A DNA stretch of 64,000 nucleotides from Fratercula arctica (taxonomy: Eukaryota; Chordata; Aves; Charadriiformes; Alcidae), in NCBI GenBank assembly GCA_947846985.1, contig CANTUZ010000003.1, positions 53,392,096-53,456,095 on the forward strand. Direction: 5' to 3'. Position 1 is the stretch's first letter, and the number at the start of each line of letters is the position of its first letter. Under the pieces are notes generated by a model. That model had not been told where the DNA came from, searched no databases, and saw only the letters and a program-made list of their open reading frames with translations. The position numbers were made by a program, and so were the translations under genes. Below, in pieces: positions 35,849-48,668 of the stretch.

Positions 35849-38800
35849 CTCCTACAAAAATCAAATTAACAGTCAGATAGCGGTTAAAGATACTCTAGAA
35901 TTGTTGCCAACATAAGAATATATGGAAAACCAGGCACAGGTGATTCTAACAAATCTCACTGCATAACAGAAAATTATGACCTGCCAGCCTGTCTTTTTCG
36001 TGATTCTTCTCTTAGCCTTGAGCTTTATGAAACACATTTATTTTTATTTTATTTTATATCACCACCTGAATAACGTGGTGGCTGAATGTCAGACTAGAGT
36101 GAAATACGCTCTCCTCTACTGTGGGCTTTCACACAGGCTTTTAATTCCCCCTGTTATTGCAGAGTATCTCTTGTCTGAGCTCTCATGGAGAAATGTCCTA
36201 CAATTCTTTCTGGCTGTCTTGGGTGTTTATGGATTGCTGCTTTAAGAAGTAGAAAAGTTCACATTACTTCACAAACATAACCCTTAAGGTAAGGTAATAG
36301 AAGAGGTAAGATAGCCCCTTTGCTACTGTAATGGCACAGGCAGCATTACATTTTGTGTTGCACTTGCTCATGGTGACCAGAAAGTGCTAGTTTTTTCAGG
36401 AATTAGTGGGCGGTGGGACAGGACTAACAGAAAACATTCTTTAAGACAGAGTATCTGATGCATAAAGGCAAGAGGGAAGAGAGATAACATATCATCATTG
36501 TCGTGATAGAAATCACAGGCTTCCTGGGAGTCACTGGCAGTTACTGCAAATAAAATTAGTGGGCAGGTGCTGTATTGACTTATGGCCAGTCTGAACATGC
36601 AGATGTTTGATTGTATTTTTATTTTGACAACGTTGCAGAGACTTTGCCAGTATACGTCAATGTTTTAAGGGAAATGAGACTTAAAGGATTTACACAGATA
36701 CGCTATGTGTTTTCATTGCAAGAACAATGTAGTTTTGTGGGTGCTTCCTTGTGATGGTGATTTCTTTGCTTTCAAACTTGCACAGTGAAGATTTCTAAGT
36801 ATTATTAACTCGTTTTTTTCTTATCTGAGTAGTTACCTGATGGCATAATCCAGCTTTCAGTTTACAAAGTCATGTTACTCAGTGATGATGTCTTTTTGGT
36901 GTTTATATTCCCTTTCCGTGGAAGTACCCTGGAGAGAACATGGGAAGAAAAAACTCACAAGGAAAGGGCTGTATGTTCAGGATTAAATAAGTATCTATCT
37001 GTCATACTTAGTCATATTCTATAGTCATATATTTAAATATTATTAGCATTTTTCTACAAAGTAAATGTAATGTGCAGGGTTTTTAACCTTTGAAAAGAAG
37101 ATGTTTAAAATGCCGACTGAAACCGTGAAATGTAATGTAAGGGCTTTTCTACAGTAGAAGAGATCAGATATTATTATGATTCAGGAAAAAAAAAAACTTG
37201 GTATTTTAACTTCCCTGTCTACAAGAGTTACTGCTGTTAACTGTGGGTGATCAGCTGCAGATCTGCACCACATATGAGTAAGGCAATCTTTTTTTTTACA
37301 TATTATCTGTCTCTTTCAGTGTCTGTACACATATATACATAAATATATAAAATGTCACTGGATAATAAGATGGCTAAATCCTGTATGTCTAGGAATTGTG
37401 GGGGAAAAAAAAGAAACACAAAGGATAGAAAACAGGAGATTGTATATTAGAAAGGACTTTGGAGATGTGGAAAACAGAAACCCAAATTATACAATGCAAT
37501 GTTATTCCATACAAGGTCTATCTCGCCAGGCTTGCGTCCTTATTGCCCGTATTCTAAAATCTCCAATTACTTGTATATTTTGATAAATACTTGACAGTTC
37601 CTCCTCTGTCCAAACTACTATAATTTCGGTGGACTTAAGTCAGAGGCTGTAGTAAAGAGAGACCTTGAAAGAGAAAAGAATTTTACTTGTGATTATTCTT
37701 TTCCATGTTTTTATGTAGTAGTAGTCCTCAAATCTACCACAAAAAAAAAGAGGAATAGCATGTGTGTGGGCTGGGAAAAAGTATATTTCAATGTAATAAA
37801 CTGCAATATATATTGGTAACTTTTTAAGGCCATTGCTTTTAAAGTTTTAGCAAAACCAGGATGTATAGAGGCAGACATTCAAGCCAAATTGTGTAACATA
37901 TTTCTCCTGACTTATATGCTTTTTCAAATTGTTTATGTGTTCTTGGAAGAGGAATTAAGGTGTATATTTTGAGGAGATACTGTTTAGAAGGCTTTGTCCC
38001 AAATTTCCTATGATACGTGGTCATGTGCTACAGTCTAAGTATTAGAACTGACTTCTGAGTATTGAGAACGGTAGCAAAAGATTAGCTGTTTGTGGGCTTC
38101 CAGAGGTGAAAAGAAAGCTGGTTAGATTTATTATTTTTTTTAATTTCCATTTCATGCTTTTATTTCACATGAATAAATGTTAACTTGCTAGTTAAAAAAA
38201 GAAAACACCAAATTCTTTATTCAGAGGCACAAAGGAAAGGCATATGGATATGTTGGTAAAGCATATGGAGACCCTTATGAAAAGACAAAACAAAAGCAAA
38301 ATAGAATTACTGGCTGGACCCCTGAGGTGCAGCATGTAAGAGCATTTTGTGGAATGTTGCCAATTCTCTTTTCTTCTGAAGAACAAAAATTCCTTTATAT
38401 CCTAAACAAGTAAAAACAAATAACACAGTATACATTGCACACTACTTGAACCTCTGTTTTTGTACTTATTTTCACTGAGTGCTCCAGAAGTGGTGACCTT
38501 AAAAAGTTCATGGCAATTATTGTATTAAATGAGTTGGTTTATTCCACACGAGTGCAATGCACTTTTTTTCTCAGGTTGTGTATTCACAATGTTGAAAGAT
38601 TGCTGCTGTAGGAACCTCCTTTCTCTTAACAAAGATCTTTACCCTGAAGTGATGTTTTCCCACTGTAGTAACAACTACATTTGGAAATAAAACTTCACTG
38701 ACTGAGCCCAGAGACATAGTTTAATGCATTTACTATTTCTCTAGATTTTATGCAAATTTTTTGCTAATTTTTACTTCTTTAGTAATGCTTCGTGTCTCCT

Positions 38801-41800
38801 CTTTTCGTTTATGGCAGCCATTTAGACACACCAGCTGTGCAAAGGTAAACATGTATTTTAAAAAATTAAAACATTTATCTTTTGCTGAACATAGTATCTA
38901 TTAATAGCTTGCTCTGAATGTATTTGAATCAACCTCTGGGATCTGCTGTAACTGACACATACTGTCATTACTAAATTAAACATGCCAAGAACTGTTACGG
39001 CATATCCATACGCTCATAATACATTTTCACACTCTCTTCATGTCCTCCAGAGCAGAGGCAGCATGGCTGTAGGCAGACTGCCTAGTAGGAACAGTCTCCA
39101 GCATATACTAACCCCTGAACCGTGGCAGGAAATTTTTAGGGAACTCACTGGTCATCACAGGCCAAAAGCATATTCTAGTGATTTAATAGCAGAGACAGCT
39201 AAGGTTTGGTACCCAGGAACGTTCCTTGGCACAGTAAAATTTACTATGGTAGGTATAACCAAGGAGTACTTCTAGTAAGTCTTCTTCTAGGCTATTGCTG
39301 TCTCTATTCTGAGTTATTTTTAGGGAATATTGCTTGGAGAGAGACCTCCTCACTAAGCGTTACCCCTTTTCAGAGCACATATACAGACTAGAGCTCATGT
39401 ACCACTGTGCACATTGTTTAAAGAAAAAGAAAAGTCATCCTCTTTGGAGATTTTGAGCTATGAGAACTTTCCAACATTGCTATCTAGTAGATGGCTAATG
39501 CATTGTGTTGAATTTTTAAAGGACTCAGTGAGTACTCAGCAGCAACCAATAAAGATGCCTTGACAGCTTCAGGTTCTTTTGACAATAATGGTTGCCATTT
39601 TTATGATATTTTTTAAGATGTCCGTAAAATTAACTAAAAACCCCATAATGATTACTGTTGCAAATTAGTAAGGTTTCTTTCTTGCTAAAGAACAGAAGCT
39701 ACAGCTGCCAACATATAACGGAAGTTAAGTTCTGAAATGTGAGGAATGTATTTGGGAAAGCTGAATAGTTGCCATAGTCTTCTACACTCAGATATTATGT
39801 CCTAAGGTATATTTTTAAATTACAGACTGGAGTGAAGTAGGAGCATGCATGGACATGAGGGGATAGAGGGTTAGACTCCCAAGGGGAGCTGCGTACCAGA
39901 AGCAACATCACTCAAAGCTGTGGCTAAGACATGTACAGTGTCTGCGTGGGCGCTGTGACAAGACAGCACCATTTCTACACCAGCTGCAAACTGATTTAAA
40001 TCCACAGCTCCATCTCAGTCCTGCCCAACCCTAGTACATGTGAGACATCTTCTGTGTCCAGCATCTCCCAAGCTAGGATGATATCCTGCAGGTTTGAAGG
40101 ATGGCACTGGCCTTCCTTTCAGTCTGTAATCCCACATACCAGAGAGAGAAGCTCATACACCTGCCTCTTATCTTGGGGACTGCTGCACTGTGCCGCAGCT
40201 GTTTGTGCTTCCTGGTGTAGCCCCATGCTGAAAAAAGTCCTGCCAGAAGGCTTCTTGTCTTCCCGCCCCACATTTGGAGAGGACTGGCACAGCCCATCTC
40301 CTCTTATGTGGCCAGAAGTACTCGCTGTGCACACCTCCATTGTGTGGGGCCCTTGTAAGAAGAGAAAGTTGATCTCTGCCTGTAATGCATCTCAAGTTTC
40401 TGTAGAGTCTCCATTTTGGTTTTGGAGATCTATAAATTATGTTGTTAAACGTAATTCATTAGGAAGGCAGTTTACCATGGATAAGTGTGTCCAGCTGTTA
40501 GTGTGAAACAAATAGACAAGCGATGCTTGGCCCCAAGCCGTGACTGAAGAGCAATTGAGCAACGCGTGCAACATGTCACAATTTGTTTTGCCATTTGTTG
40601 GATGTAATTCCTCTGATATGGAGGATTCATCTTCTACCCCCACCTCTCCTTTTTTTTTAAATGGCAATAGGATTTAAATTGAGAACAGTTTCCCAGACAA
40701 CCTTAGTGTTCCTTAAATGCTAAAGACATTTCTGCTGTTTACTGTAAATGGGGTGGAAAAAAATCTTAAAAAGCCAAGCAAGCTATGTCCTAGTTTATGT
40801 CAGTCATCTTAGCAGTTTGCTGTGTTTAGATTCAAAATCCATAAATGATCTTTACTTCTATTGCCTATCAGTTGCACCAAATGGGGTTGCTTTTTTTTGC
40901 CTCTGTAAGAGTTCTTAAATGCCAGACTGATAGAAAGAAATACAGAATATCTTTGCTCAGAAGGATGTACTAAAAACTTTGAAAAGAAATGTTAAGAACA
41001 TAGATGTAGTCTGGAGAGTTGAAACTCTGCTGCAGGTAGAGCAATTTCTTCTTTTTCTTCCACACCTCCCAATTCAATCATGTTGATAAGGGTCTATGTT
41101 ATGCTACTGCATTAAAAGATTAAAATGTTTTGGGGAGCTTATGCAGAGCATCCCTGCAAGGAACAGACTGTCTTTTCAGACATGTCTCTGCAATCCTATA
41201 GACCAGGGTTTGAGATGGAGGTTATGATGAGCAGGAGAAGATCAGGAAAACTGGTATGTCTGCTCCTAACACAGATTTAACAGCCATTCTATGGTGAGTC
41301 TGGGTGTGGGAGAGACCAAGGGGCTGGCGCTCTGCAATGCGTTTAAGGAAGGAAGACACCTTTCATCCTAGCTTTATTCCTATCAGGTATTTCTGCTAAT
41401 AAATGTTTTTGTCCCATGGCAGTTTAAATATGCCACGTTATTAAAAGGCACATAGGAGAAGAACAGAAAAGCTGGAAATTACAAGACTGTCTATGCATGA
41501 AAGCAATTTTCCAGAAGACTTACATTGCTAATACATTCAAATCTTTCTAATATGATGCCGCATTTAGTATTTTTTTTAAACTTCTGCCAATTCAAATTAG
41601 TACAATACTGTGATGAAAAAATGAAGACTGTTTCAGTGTCTGATGTTATCCCAAGGAGTAGGTAGCAGCAGTGTTTCCCCTACAGGTATATAAATAATTT
41701 TCTTTAAGGCTTTGACACTCAGGTAGGTTTTCACTGTAGGTTTAGTGAACAAACCCTTCCTATTTCTGTAGTACAAGATGGCTACATCAATTTGAAGGCA

Positions 41801-43482
41801 CATACTGTCGCAGTACAGAGCTCCTGTTCTTGAATGCTCAAATAGCAACTCTGGCTGAGTCCTAACTTATTGAGCTCCAAGTTTTGAACTTTCCCTCATG
41901 ATCCCTTAATACAAGTAGTTTGCATTGTTATTGCTTTGTTTCGGCTCAGTGGCACATGATGGTGGTGAAGGCTCTCCGCCTGTTAGTCCTTCATGGCAGT
42001 AGGTACTTTGAGACTTGGCCATGCTAGGCCCCCAAACTATTGCTGGTTCCTCAAAGACATTCTAGGTGGGCAGGCATCATCTTCAGAAGTTAATGATTCT
42101 CTGTTGTGCATGCTCTGGGAGATGAATTTTATGATTTAGACAACAGATGATGGATTCCAGGTATGGTGAGGTGTTTTCTGATAGTTTGATAAATCAGGCA
42201 AAATTTATCATTTGTATGTACACAGTTTATTAGAATATTTGGTTCTACAAACACTCCTCGGACTATTTCCCAGTCTCCTGAGTGTGACCTACAGGAATCA
42301 ATTGGGTGGATTTATTTAGGGGAGGCCTAATATTGAAACAGAACATAACAGCAGAATAAAGAAAAAGAAATTGGAAGTCAGCAAAAGGTGGCCTTTTCTG
42401 TTACTGAAGTAGAAGATCAGCTGCAACAGTTGACATCTCACACCAAGTAGCACCATGGTCTACCAGAACTGCATGTTCTACAGAAGGATTTTGAAAGGCA
42501 CAAACTAATTCTCTACGCAAACAGGGTATTCAGTATCAGTTTTAGTGAAGTAGAACATCTTGGTTACAATCTTTTGTCCTCTTTCACTAACCTCTATTAG
42601 TTTTTTTTTTTAAATTTTTAATATTGAAAGCAATAATAATTAAAATTAACTTAAGATATGAATACAGCTTAGTCCTGCAGGTATACTGAGATAATGGAGA
42701 AATGCTATTTTAGATTTTTTAAATTTAATCATACATAGTTTTTTTTCTTCCTTCTTCAAATCAAAAAGGTGCTAATTTCCAACACTGAATTGCTTTTGTT
42801 GTATTAAATAATTTTAAAGTATACTTTAAGGATAACTTTAGATCTTGAAAATTTAATTAATAATTTGAATGATGGAAAGTAATGGAAGTGCATGTTTGGG
42901 ATAATATGCTTGCCTTCAAAATCAAAGGCTTGATTTTAATCAGAATTAAAGAAAACTTCCTGAAAGGGAGCTGTGGTACATCTTCATTGGTGTACATGGG
43001 GAGAGTCTGCTGGTATTAGTGGTTCACGGACTGCAAATGGTCCCATGAGTTCTGGTAACTTGAGGTCATCTTGGTATCTTTAATTTCTGTTGTTGGGGGT
43101 GTATAAGTGTGTGCAGAGAGGCGAGGGACTAAATATTTGATGAGCAATTTCCTCCTTTCAAGGAAAATCTTTTTATTACCAAGTGATTTCTGATTTTTTT
43201 GTTCTGTTAATCACGACAATACATTATTTTTGCCTTTCAGAAAGACTCAGACATGTATACTTTAATTTTATAGTGTTGTTTTTCAGAATAGAAGTTGCAT
43301 TTAGCACCTCTGGTTTCCTACATAGCACATTAGGAAGAGATTTGTATGTGTTCAGCAAAATGCACAATGTCATTCAAGACGATTAATCCCAGGCTATCAA
43401 ATCTTTTTTTTGACAGCCAGAATTGTAGATGATTTAACGTTCAGAAGTACCAAAATGCCAAGCGGGAAAATAGACGTGGAAG

Positions 43483-43505
43483 AAAAAAAAAAAAAAAAAA
43501 AAAAA
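43483..43505. repeat. Poly-A run (23 bases), longest in window
   Basis: An uninterrupted A23. Upstream bases show no AATAAA signal within reach and no recognisable retrocopy, so I treat it as a simple repeat rather than a processed-pseudogene tail. Confidence 0.9.
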
Positions 43506-43879
43506 TTTTAAGCATGAGTGTCATTTTGTAGACTTAAGATGAACTAGAACTTAGTCACACTGAATGCCCTTAAAAAGTTGAGGACTGGAACTCTCTGCTT
43601 TCCTTCAGCCTTCACATAGATGCTGTCCAGGTATTATGAAGCATATCCTTATGACTAAAAAGTTGTCACATCCTCCAGCTGTGTAATGCACCCACTTAGA
43701 AAGCTTCAGCAACATGAAGATTGACTATCTTTAACAAATTGAAGAGAGGTTGGGAGGAAGATTAGTAATAAAATTAATTAAGATATTTATAGCTCCTTAC
43801 CACTAACATGGTCGTGTGTGCATTTTATGCCTCTGACCTTGCAGCTTCATAAGAGGATGTTTACTTTATAAATGTGTGA

Positions 43880-44130
43880 TAAACCGTGTACTTGTAAATT
43901 TTTATAAGTATTAGTTTTTGCGAAAAAAATGATTGTGCATTATTTACAATGAAAGCAATTCACTTTACATAGAAAAATGTCATTATCAAACAGATGAGAA
44001 TTACACTTGGTTGTTAGTTTGCTGTAGATTTTTAAAGAAATTATAATAATCTAAACCATATGGAAATTTATAACTTGCTATAAAACAGCTGCACTTTTCA
44101 TAGCTGGTAAAAATTATGCACATTTTATAT
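43880..44130. promoter_or_regulatory. Candidate conserved non-coding element (AT-rich, E-boxes)
   Basis: The block contains E-boxes CATATG (44057-44062) and CAGCTG (44086-44091), a GTGCATTATTTAC word, TTATAATAATC and AAATTATGCA. Complexity is high and there are no obvious repeats. The call is by composition only; cross-species conservation is untested. Confidence 0.22.
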
Positions 44131-46159
44131 TTGTCAGATTAACTGCTGGGGTTGGTTTTTGTCAGAGCTGCTGTTACAAGATAAGACAAGTATTAAGTTC
44201 ATCTTTTTAGAGCTCACTCTGTTATTGCTACTGTTAATATTCTTTCCTTTTTTCCCCCCTTTTCCACTCCCTTATCTCACTGTAATCATTCCCACCCCAT
44301 CTCCAAAGATCTTTTTTCAAACACACTTAAGTCTGTTTTCGAAATCACTGTGAGTAAACCGTTAAGAAGGTGATAGTGGGCTTTGGCTCTTGGGCCTTTG
44401 CAGTAAAGCAAAGTTATGTAAATGTTTGATATTGAAGAATAAGTGTTTTAATTTGTATTTTTTTAACATTTTTCTGAATCCTTACCTTTACATGCTTATG
44501 CCCTGTCTACCCATTTTGTGTGTCATCTGCGTTATTAACTCTGAATTGCTTATCTGATTGCTTATTGTCCTCTAAGCAGCAGTGTTTTCCAAACACAAGA
44601 ACAACACTATCATGTTTCATGATCGGACACTGATTTCAGAGCGCAGTCTTTCAAAGAACTAAAGTTTATCCTTTAGTTGTATGCAGAACTGAGCGAAAGG
44701 TGTCTCATTACGCTACACTGACTCCCCATAACCTCAGCCTCCCAGGTCCTCTATCTAGACAAACATGCTGAGTGTCTGCACAGGGTATTAACTCTAGATC
44801 TTGTTCAGGAGTTTCGTGTTATATCGTCCTATGAAAAGCAAGCAGCTGATGCTGAGTAATGAACACCTCATTCCCACTTTGCAAAGGACAGGTGGGAGTT
44901 CTCAGTTTTCTTCCCTTCTCTCTCTGCAGCTGCTCCCCTTCTCCTCTATTTCAGACTGTGAAGATATCTCCTCGAGTGCTGATATTAGAATACTGGACCA
45001 GAAGTTTCAGGTTGCTTCCATTTGTCTCTACTGATGTAGATGAAATTAATTTTGAATGATGAGTTATTTCAATTACACAGCCTTTTCTGCCTTCTTGTCT
45101 TTAAAAAGAATCCTTAACTGTCTTAGCTATACATATTGTAATTATTGTTTTCTTCAGGCTTATTATTCATTGGTTTAAAATAGAAAAATCATTTGCTAAG
45201 GGAAGAAGAAATCTCAGTGTGTCTACTGTTAATCTGGATGGTTTTTCCCATCTGGTTTCCTAATAATGATAGGTTGTGAAAAAACGATGTTTATATTTAC
45301 AACTGTAATGAACTGCATGATCACATGAAGAACTGGTAGGGGCCTGCTGGGGATAATTCAGGAAGTGAGACGCAGAACGTAAATGCCGAACACGGTGTGT
45401 AATTAGAAAATCTGCAGCACATTCTTAAGAACTGTGACCACTCATCTGCACTGCATATTTGTCCTTAAAGGTCTGATGCTCTGAGATAGATATTGACCGT
45501 GATGCTTGCAGGGTACGGTTCTCATTGATATTAGTGGGAACTGAGGGCATGTGTCACCTTGCATGAACATATGCTCAGAGAGGTAGTATCAGTTACCTCC
45601 TGCCATGTGTGTGCCAGCTTTGATCCATCACGATGCAGTTTCCCAGTTGTGTCCTGGGTCAGATCTCTGTGCTCAGGCAGTATCATTCACCTAGAGGGCG
45701 AGTGTCCTGTATCACTTCTGTACCCCTTCCTATACCTGGGAGACTGTTTGAGCCAGCACAGCTCAGTTACTGCAGTAACAGCCCTCCGGGTCTTGTGGGT
45801 GGGTGGGTCTCTGTGTGTGAGTTGTCATGGGGTATTTACTTTTTAAAAAAGAAGAAAACTGATCAGAGGAAGAAAATACAAAGCTTAATTTTCCTTCTGG
45901 AGGAACTGCAGGCTGACAGACTGTTTTACTCAACTCTGTTAAAAGTGCACAAAATGTATTTACACCACCTCATTGATTATCATGACAAAAAATACACAGG
46001 AGGAATTTTGCTGGAGGCAGAGCACCAGAATGTCTGGCAACTATATTACCACTTTAAAAAAATAATCTTAACCTCTGCTTTTAGTCAGCATCTTTAGCGA
46101 AGTTGTTTGTTGAGGGGGTGTGTGTGTTTGGGTCTGTCTCTTCCTTCCCCTTCACTTTC
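44131..46159. other. Non-coding DNA with an old repeat fragment
   Basis: No gene recognised. A 154-codon plus-strand frame (45633-46097) overlaps another plus-strand frame and has no family resemblance. The segment 45520-45566 looks like a fragment of an ancient dispersed repeat and is listed separately. A pyrimidine-rich run lies at about 44230-44290. Confidence 0.5.
45520..45566. repeat. Possible ancient dispersed repeat fragment
   Basis: CTCATTGATATTAGTGGGAACTGAGGGCATG followed by TCACCTTGCA resembles a recurrent amniote sequence that I recall as CCCATTGACTTCAGTGGGAGCTGAGGGC then CACCTTGCAGGATC. The family name is unknown to me. Other short pieces in the window share the same words (see findings). 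Confidence 0.4.
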
Positions 46160-46300
46160 CATATTGTAATGGAAATGCAGGACGCCTGTGCACAATCTTT
46201 CACCTCTGACAGCATGTACTGCGCGCTGCACACAGCTGTCATGGTAATGACAAGTCTGGTGCACCAGGATAATTGGGTACTTGAAGAAGATTCATAAGGC
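46160..46300. promoter_or_regulatory. Candidate conserved non-coding element (TGACAG/E-box cluster)
   Basis: A compact block has a MEIS/TALE-type TGACAG (46207-46212), a GCGCGC core (46221-46226), an E-box CAGCTG (46233-46238) and a perfect inverted repeat TGTCAT-ggta-ATGACA (46237-46252). CpGs are rare elsewhere in the window, so GCGCGC here is notable. The 159-codon minus-strand frame crossing this block shows no family match. Enhancer function is an inference from motif density only. Confidence 0.25.
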
Positions 46301-46984
46301 AATATGCTGCACAGTACTGTGTTGTGCCCTGGGGCAAGGGGAAAAAGAGAGGGTACAGGCAGAGTAGGGAGTCTTTTTGTGAGAAATGATAATCTAGTAA
46401 TGTGATTTTGTTTGCCTATGAAGTGGTTTCCCTCATGCCCACCCCACAGAATTACATTAAGGGTTTCAAAGTTGGTTTTACTACATAGGAAATTGGGTTC
46501 CATTTTGTAAGTAATGAAATTGAAATATCCCAGTGGAATGAAGGAGGTGAGCATCGTCACAACGCTGTGGCTCTCTTTGACTACTCTGTGAGAAGTAGTT
46601 TGGTGTCAAACCACACTATAATCTGACAGCTCATTATTAAGAAACAACAAGAACTGACTTTATTACTGTATACTATAGTTGGCTTAGCTGCAAATTACCA
46701 TCTTTTGTTCCCATGTGACAGATTCTGTCTGCTTTTCTGGCATCTGTCATGAGGTGTTAAAGGGGAGCATATTTTTAGAGTTTAATGTAATAACAATTAA
46801 CCTCTGATCTCTTTTTCTGATAGTTCTCCTTTTTCATTATTGTTGAAGTTACTTGTCTTGGAGTAAAGATGAAATGCTTAGAGACCATGTATTTATGCGC
46901 AGTGATACTGATAGTCTGTGTAATGCACTATTAGATGTTTAACAGATTACTCATTAAAATTTTTATGATGGTTTCTTGATGGGT
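46301..46984. other. Unique non-coding DNA
   Basis: Nothing is recognised apart from AT-rich sequence with some homeodomain-type words (TTTAATGTAATAACAATTAAC near 46780-46800). It is bounded downstream by a MIR-like relic. Confidence 0.5.
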
Positions 46985-47202
46985 CACCATTAAAAGTGGG
47001 AACCTAGGATTCAAACCTTCCATCTGAATCTCTGATTTGTTTCTGCATCTTTGAACAAGTCATTTAATATCTTGGTATGATGGATATAATAGCCATCGTA
47101 CCTCACCCGCATGTTGAGAAATCTACTTAATTACTGTTTATATAGCACTTGGGTACCAGCAAATGACTTGTAGCAGAAATATGAAGTACTATTAGTAGTA
47201 AT
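46985..47202 (+). mobile_element. MIR-like SINE relic, near full length
   Basis: In sense order I see a box-B-like GGATTCAAACC (47007-47017; tRNA form GGTTCGAATCC). The core TTGAACAAGTCATTTAATATCT follows (47051-47072; family TTGGGCAAGTCACTTAACCTCT). Next come GATATAATAGCCATCGTACCTCA (family GATAATAATAGTACCTACCTCA), TGTTGAGAAAT, and a TTTATATAGCACTTGGGTACC stretch. A TATGAAGTACTATTAGTAGTA tail closes it (family AGAAGTACTATTATTATTA-like). All parts are collinear over about 200 bases, which makes this the best-preserved SINE relic here. It is transcriptionally dead and ancient. Confidence 0.78.
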
Positions 47203-47942
47203 AGGTTGGAAAAATTAAAAACTGCCAATATTGTTTCGCCTGGAGAGTTTTTTGTGGTATCATACAAACAGAATTTTCATCCAAAAAATAACTCATTAAA
47301 AAATGAGATCTGTAATGCATTTTATGCTGCAGATAATATGGATAATGATATCAGCTTAACACAATACTGGCCCTTGTAAACAAGAGCTGACTTGCAGTTA
47401 TATAGAGGAAGGTCATGTGCCTGAGTAGCTTTTCCAGCATCACCAATATTGACTGTTACAGAAAATGAAACATGTATCAAGTCATCCTTATCTTATTAAG
47501 AATAAGGAGGTTGACATAGGCCACAAAGGAGTGCTGGAAGAAGCAGTCCTTAACTGCCTAAATGGTGAATTAGGCTGAGCTTCCTTTTCATACATCTTTA
47601 CGAAGAACTTTTTACAAAGAAAATGTATTGTTTTGTAGATACTGCCCTTTGGGAGCCCAAGTTACCCCTCAAGGAAATTAATTTGCTGAGTTTTTAATTT
47701 TGCAGTAACATGTTCAAGAAGTAATCTAGAAGCCAGCATGATATCTTCATATATCCTCTGTTTCTGGCAGGCTGAGACTACGTATTTTGAGTGTGTTTGG
47801 TCTTCAGCTGAACAGATGCTTCCCTTCATTCCCCCTCATTCCTTTCATCAAAAAAGGATCTGAACTTTTTCACTGTGTTCCTATTCAAAGATGCCTTTGC
47901 ATTTTAAACGTCCAAGGAGGACTCTCTTAGGACAGTCTAGTT

Positions 47943-48030
47943 CCCGTTGGCTTTAAGTGAAACTTCTAGGCGTGATCCTGCAAGGTGCACAGCGCTGCCA
48001 CCTCACAAAGTCCTCAGTGGGAAATAACAT
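47943..48030. repeat. Possible ancient dispersed repeat fragment
   Basis: CCCGTTGGCTTTAAGTGAAACTTCTAGGCGTGATCCTGCAAGGTGC followed by TCCTCAGTGGGAA resembles a recurrent amniote sequence with the words CCCATTGGCTTCAATGGGACTT and GATCCTGCAAGGTGCTGAGC. I recall the words but not the family name. It is probably the same family as 45520-45566. Confidence 0.4.
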
Positions 48031-48627
48031 CTCTTCATGGCCTTGAAAGGTTCGTACTGCCTTGCAACGTTATTATTCTAATAATTATATTAGAAATTGA
48101 TAAGTTAAAAGGCAGCATACAGGTGGAAGTCATGAACTATTTAGCTGCTGAGTCATTCTGTTAGCTTTGTGTTTTTATGACTTCTGATTAAACTGTTTTC
48201 AGTTTTTTAAGCATCAAAGTGGATAACCTTATACTAGTCCCCACTTTATTGGCCTAACTAGCATTGTATGCAGCTCCCTCAGATAACTCATAATGTATAC
48301 ATAGGACCTTTGGTCAACAGTGTACTCTCTTGGCCAAATTTTCCTGAGAACGGAATATAATTTGTTTTCACTGCACTAAGAGCTGCAGACCTAAATTATC
48401 TCTTTGAATGTTATTTTCAGTGCAGTGATGAATCACAAAGGGTTATTTTTTGTGATAGTATCTCTGAAATCTCTAATGCCCAATTGTTATTTGTCAGCAC
48501 CAAGATGATTCAGGCTATACTATGTGGAAGTATGTCTCTGTCTTCTGACTTTTAAAGGCACATAATGCAGGAAAATTTCACTGCCTAACTGATAGTCCCA
48601 TCTGGATATTTGGAAAGCTCTGAGGCT

Positions 48628-48668
48628 TGGGGGTTTTTTGTTGTTTGTTTTGGTTGGTTGGTTTTTTT
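48628..48668. repeat. T/G-rich low-complexity patch
   Basis: TTGGGGGTTTTTTGTTG followed by GGTTGGTTGGTTTTTTT is a degenerate (TTGG)n/(TTTG)n repeat. Confidence 0.8.

Larger units (their letters stand above)
34871..43879. other. Unique non-coding DNA
   Basis: No gene recognised over about 9 kb. It contains a (GAAA)n repeat at 35824-35848 and a T-rich area at 35386-35420. The section from about 39840 to 40440 is GC-richer and holds a 150-codon plus-strand frame (40054-40506), but three minus-strand frames overlap it and none shows a known motif, so I do not call a gene. A 23-base poly-A run lies at 43483-43505. Confidence 0.55.

Noticed and set aside
40054..40506. 150-codon plus-strand open frame as a gene
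   Set aside because: No motif, no splice context, and three competing antisense frames. Kept only as a low-interest observation.
43212..43386. TTTTTGCCTTTCAG acceptor followed by an open frame
   Set aside because: The acceptor looks strong, but the frame has no protein-like features and no consensus donor follows before the stop.
43440..43505. A23 run as the tail of a processed pseudogene
   Set aside because: No polyadenylation signal in range and no recognisable coding remnant upstream.
45633..46097. 154-codon plus-strand open frame
   Set aside because: Overlaps another plus-strand frame. It includes a poly-lysine stretch from an A-rich run, and no family is recognised.
46081..46560. 159-codon minus-strand open frame
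   Set aside because: Composition-driven frame with no recognisable motif. It overlaps the end of a plus-strand frame and a candidate regulatory block.
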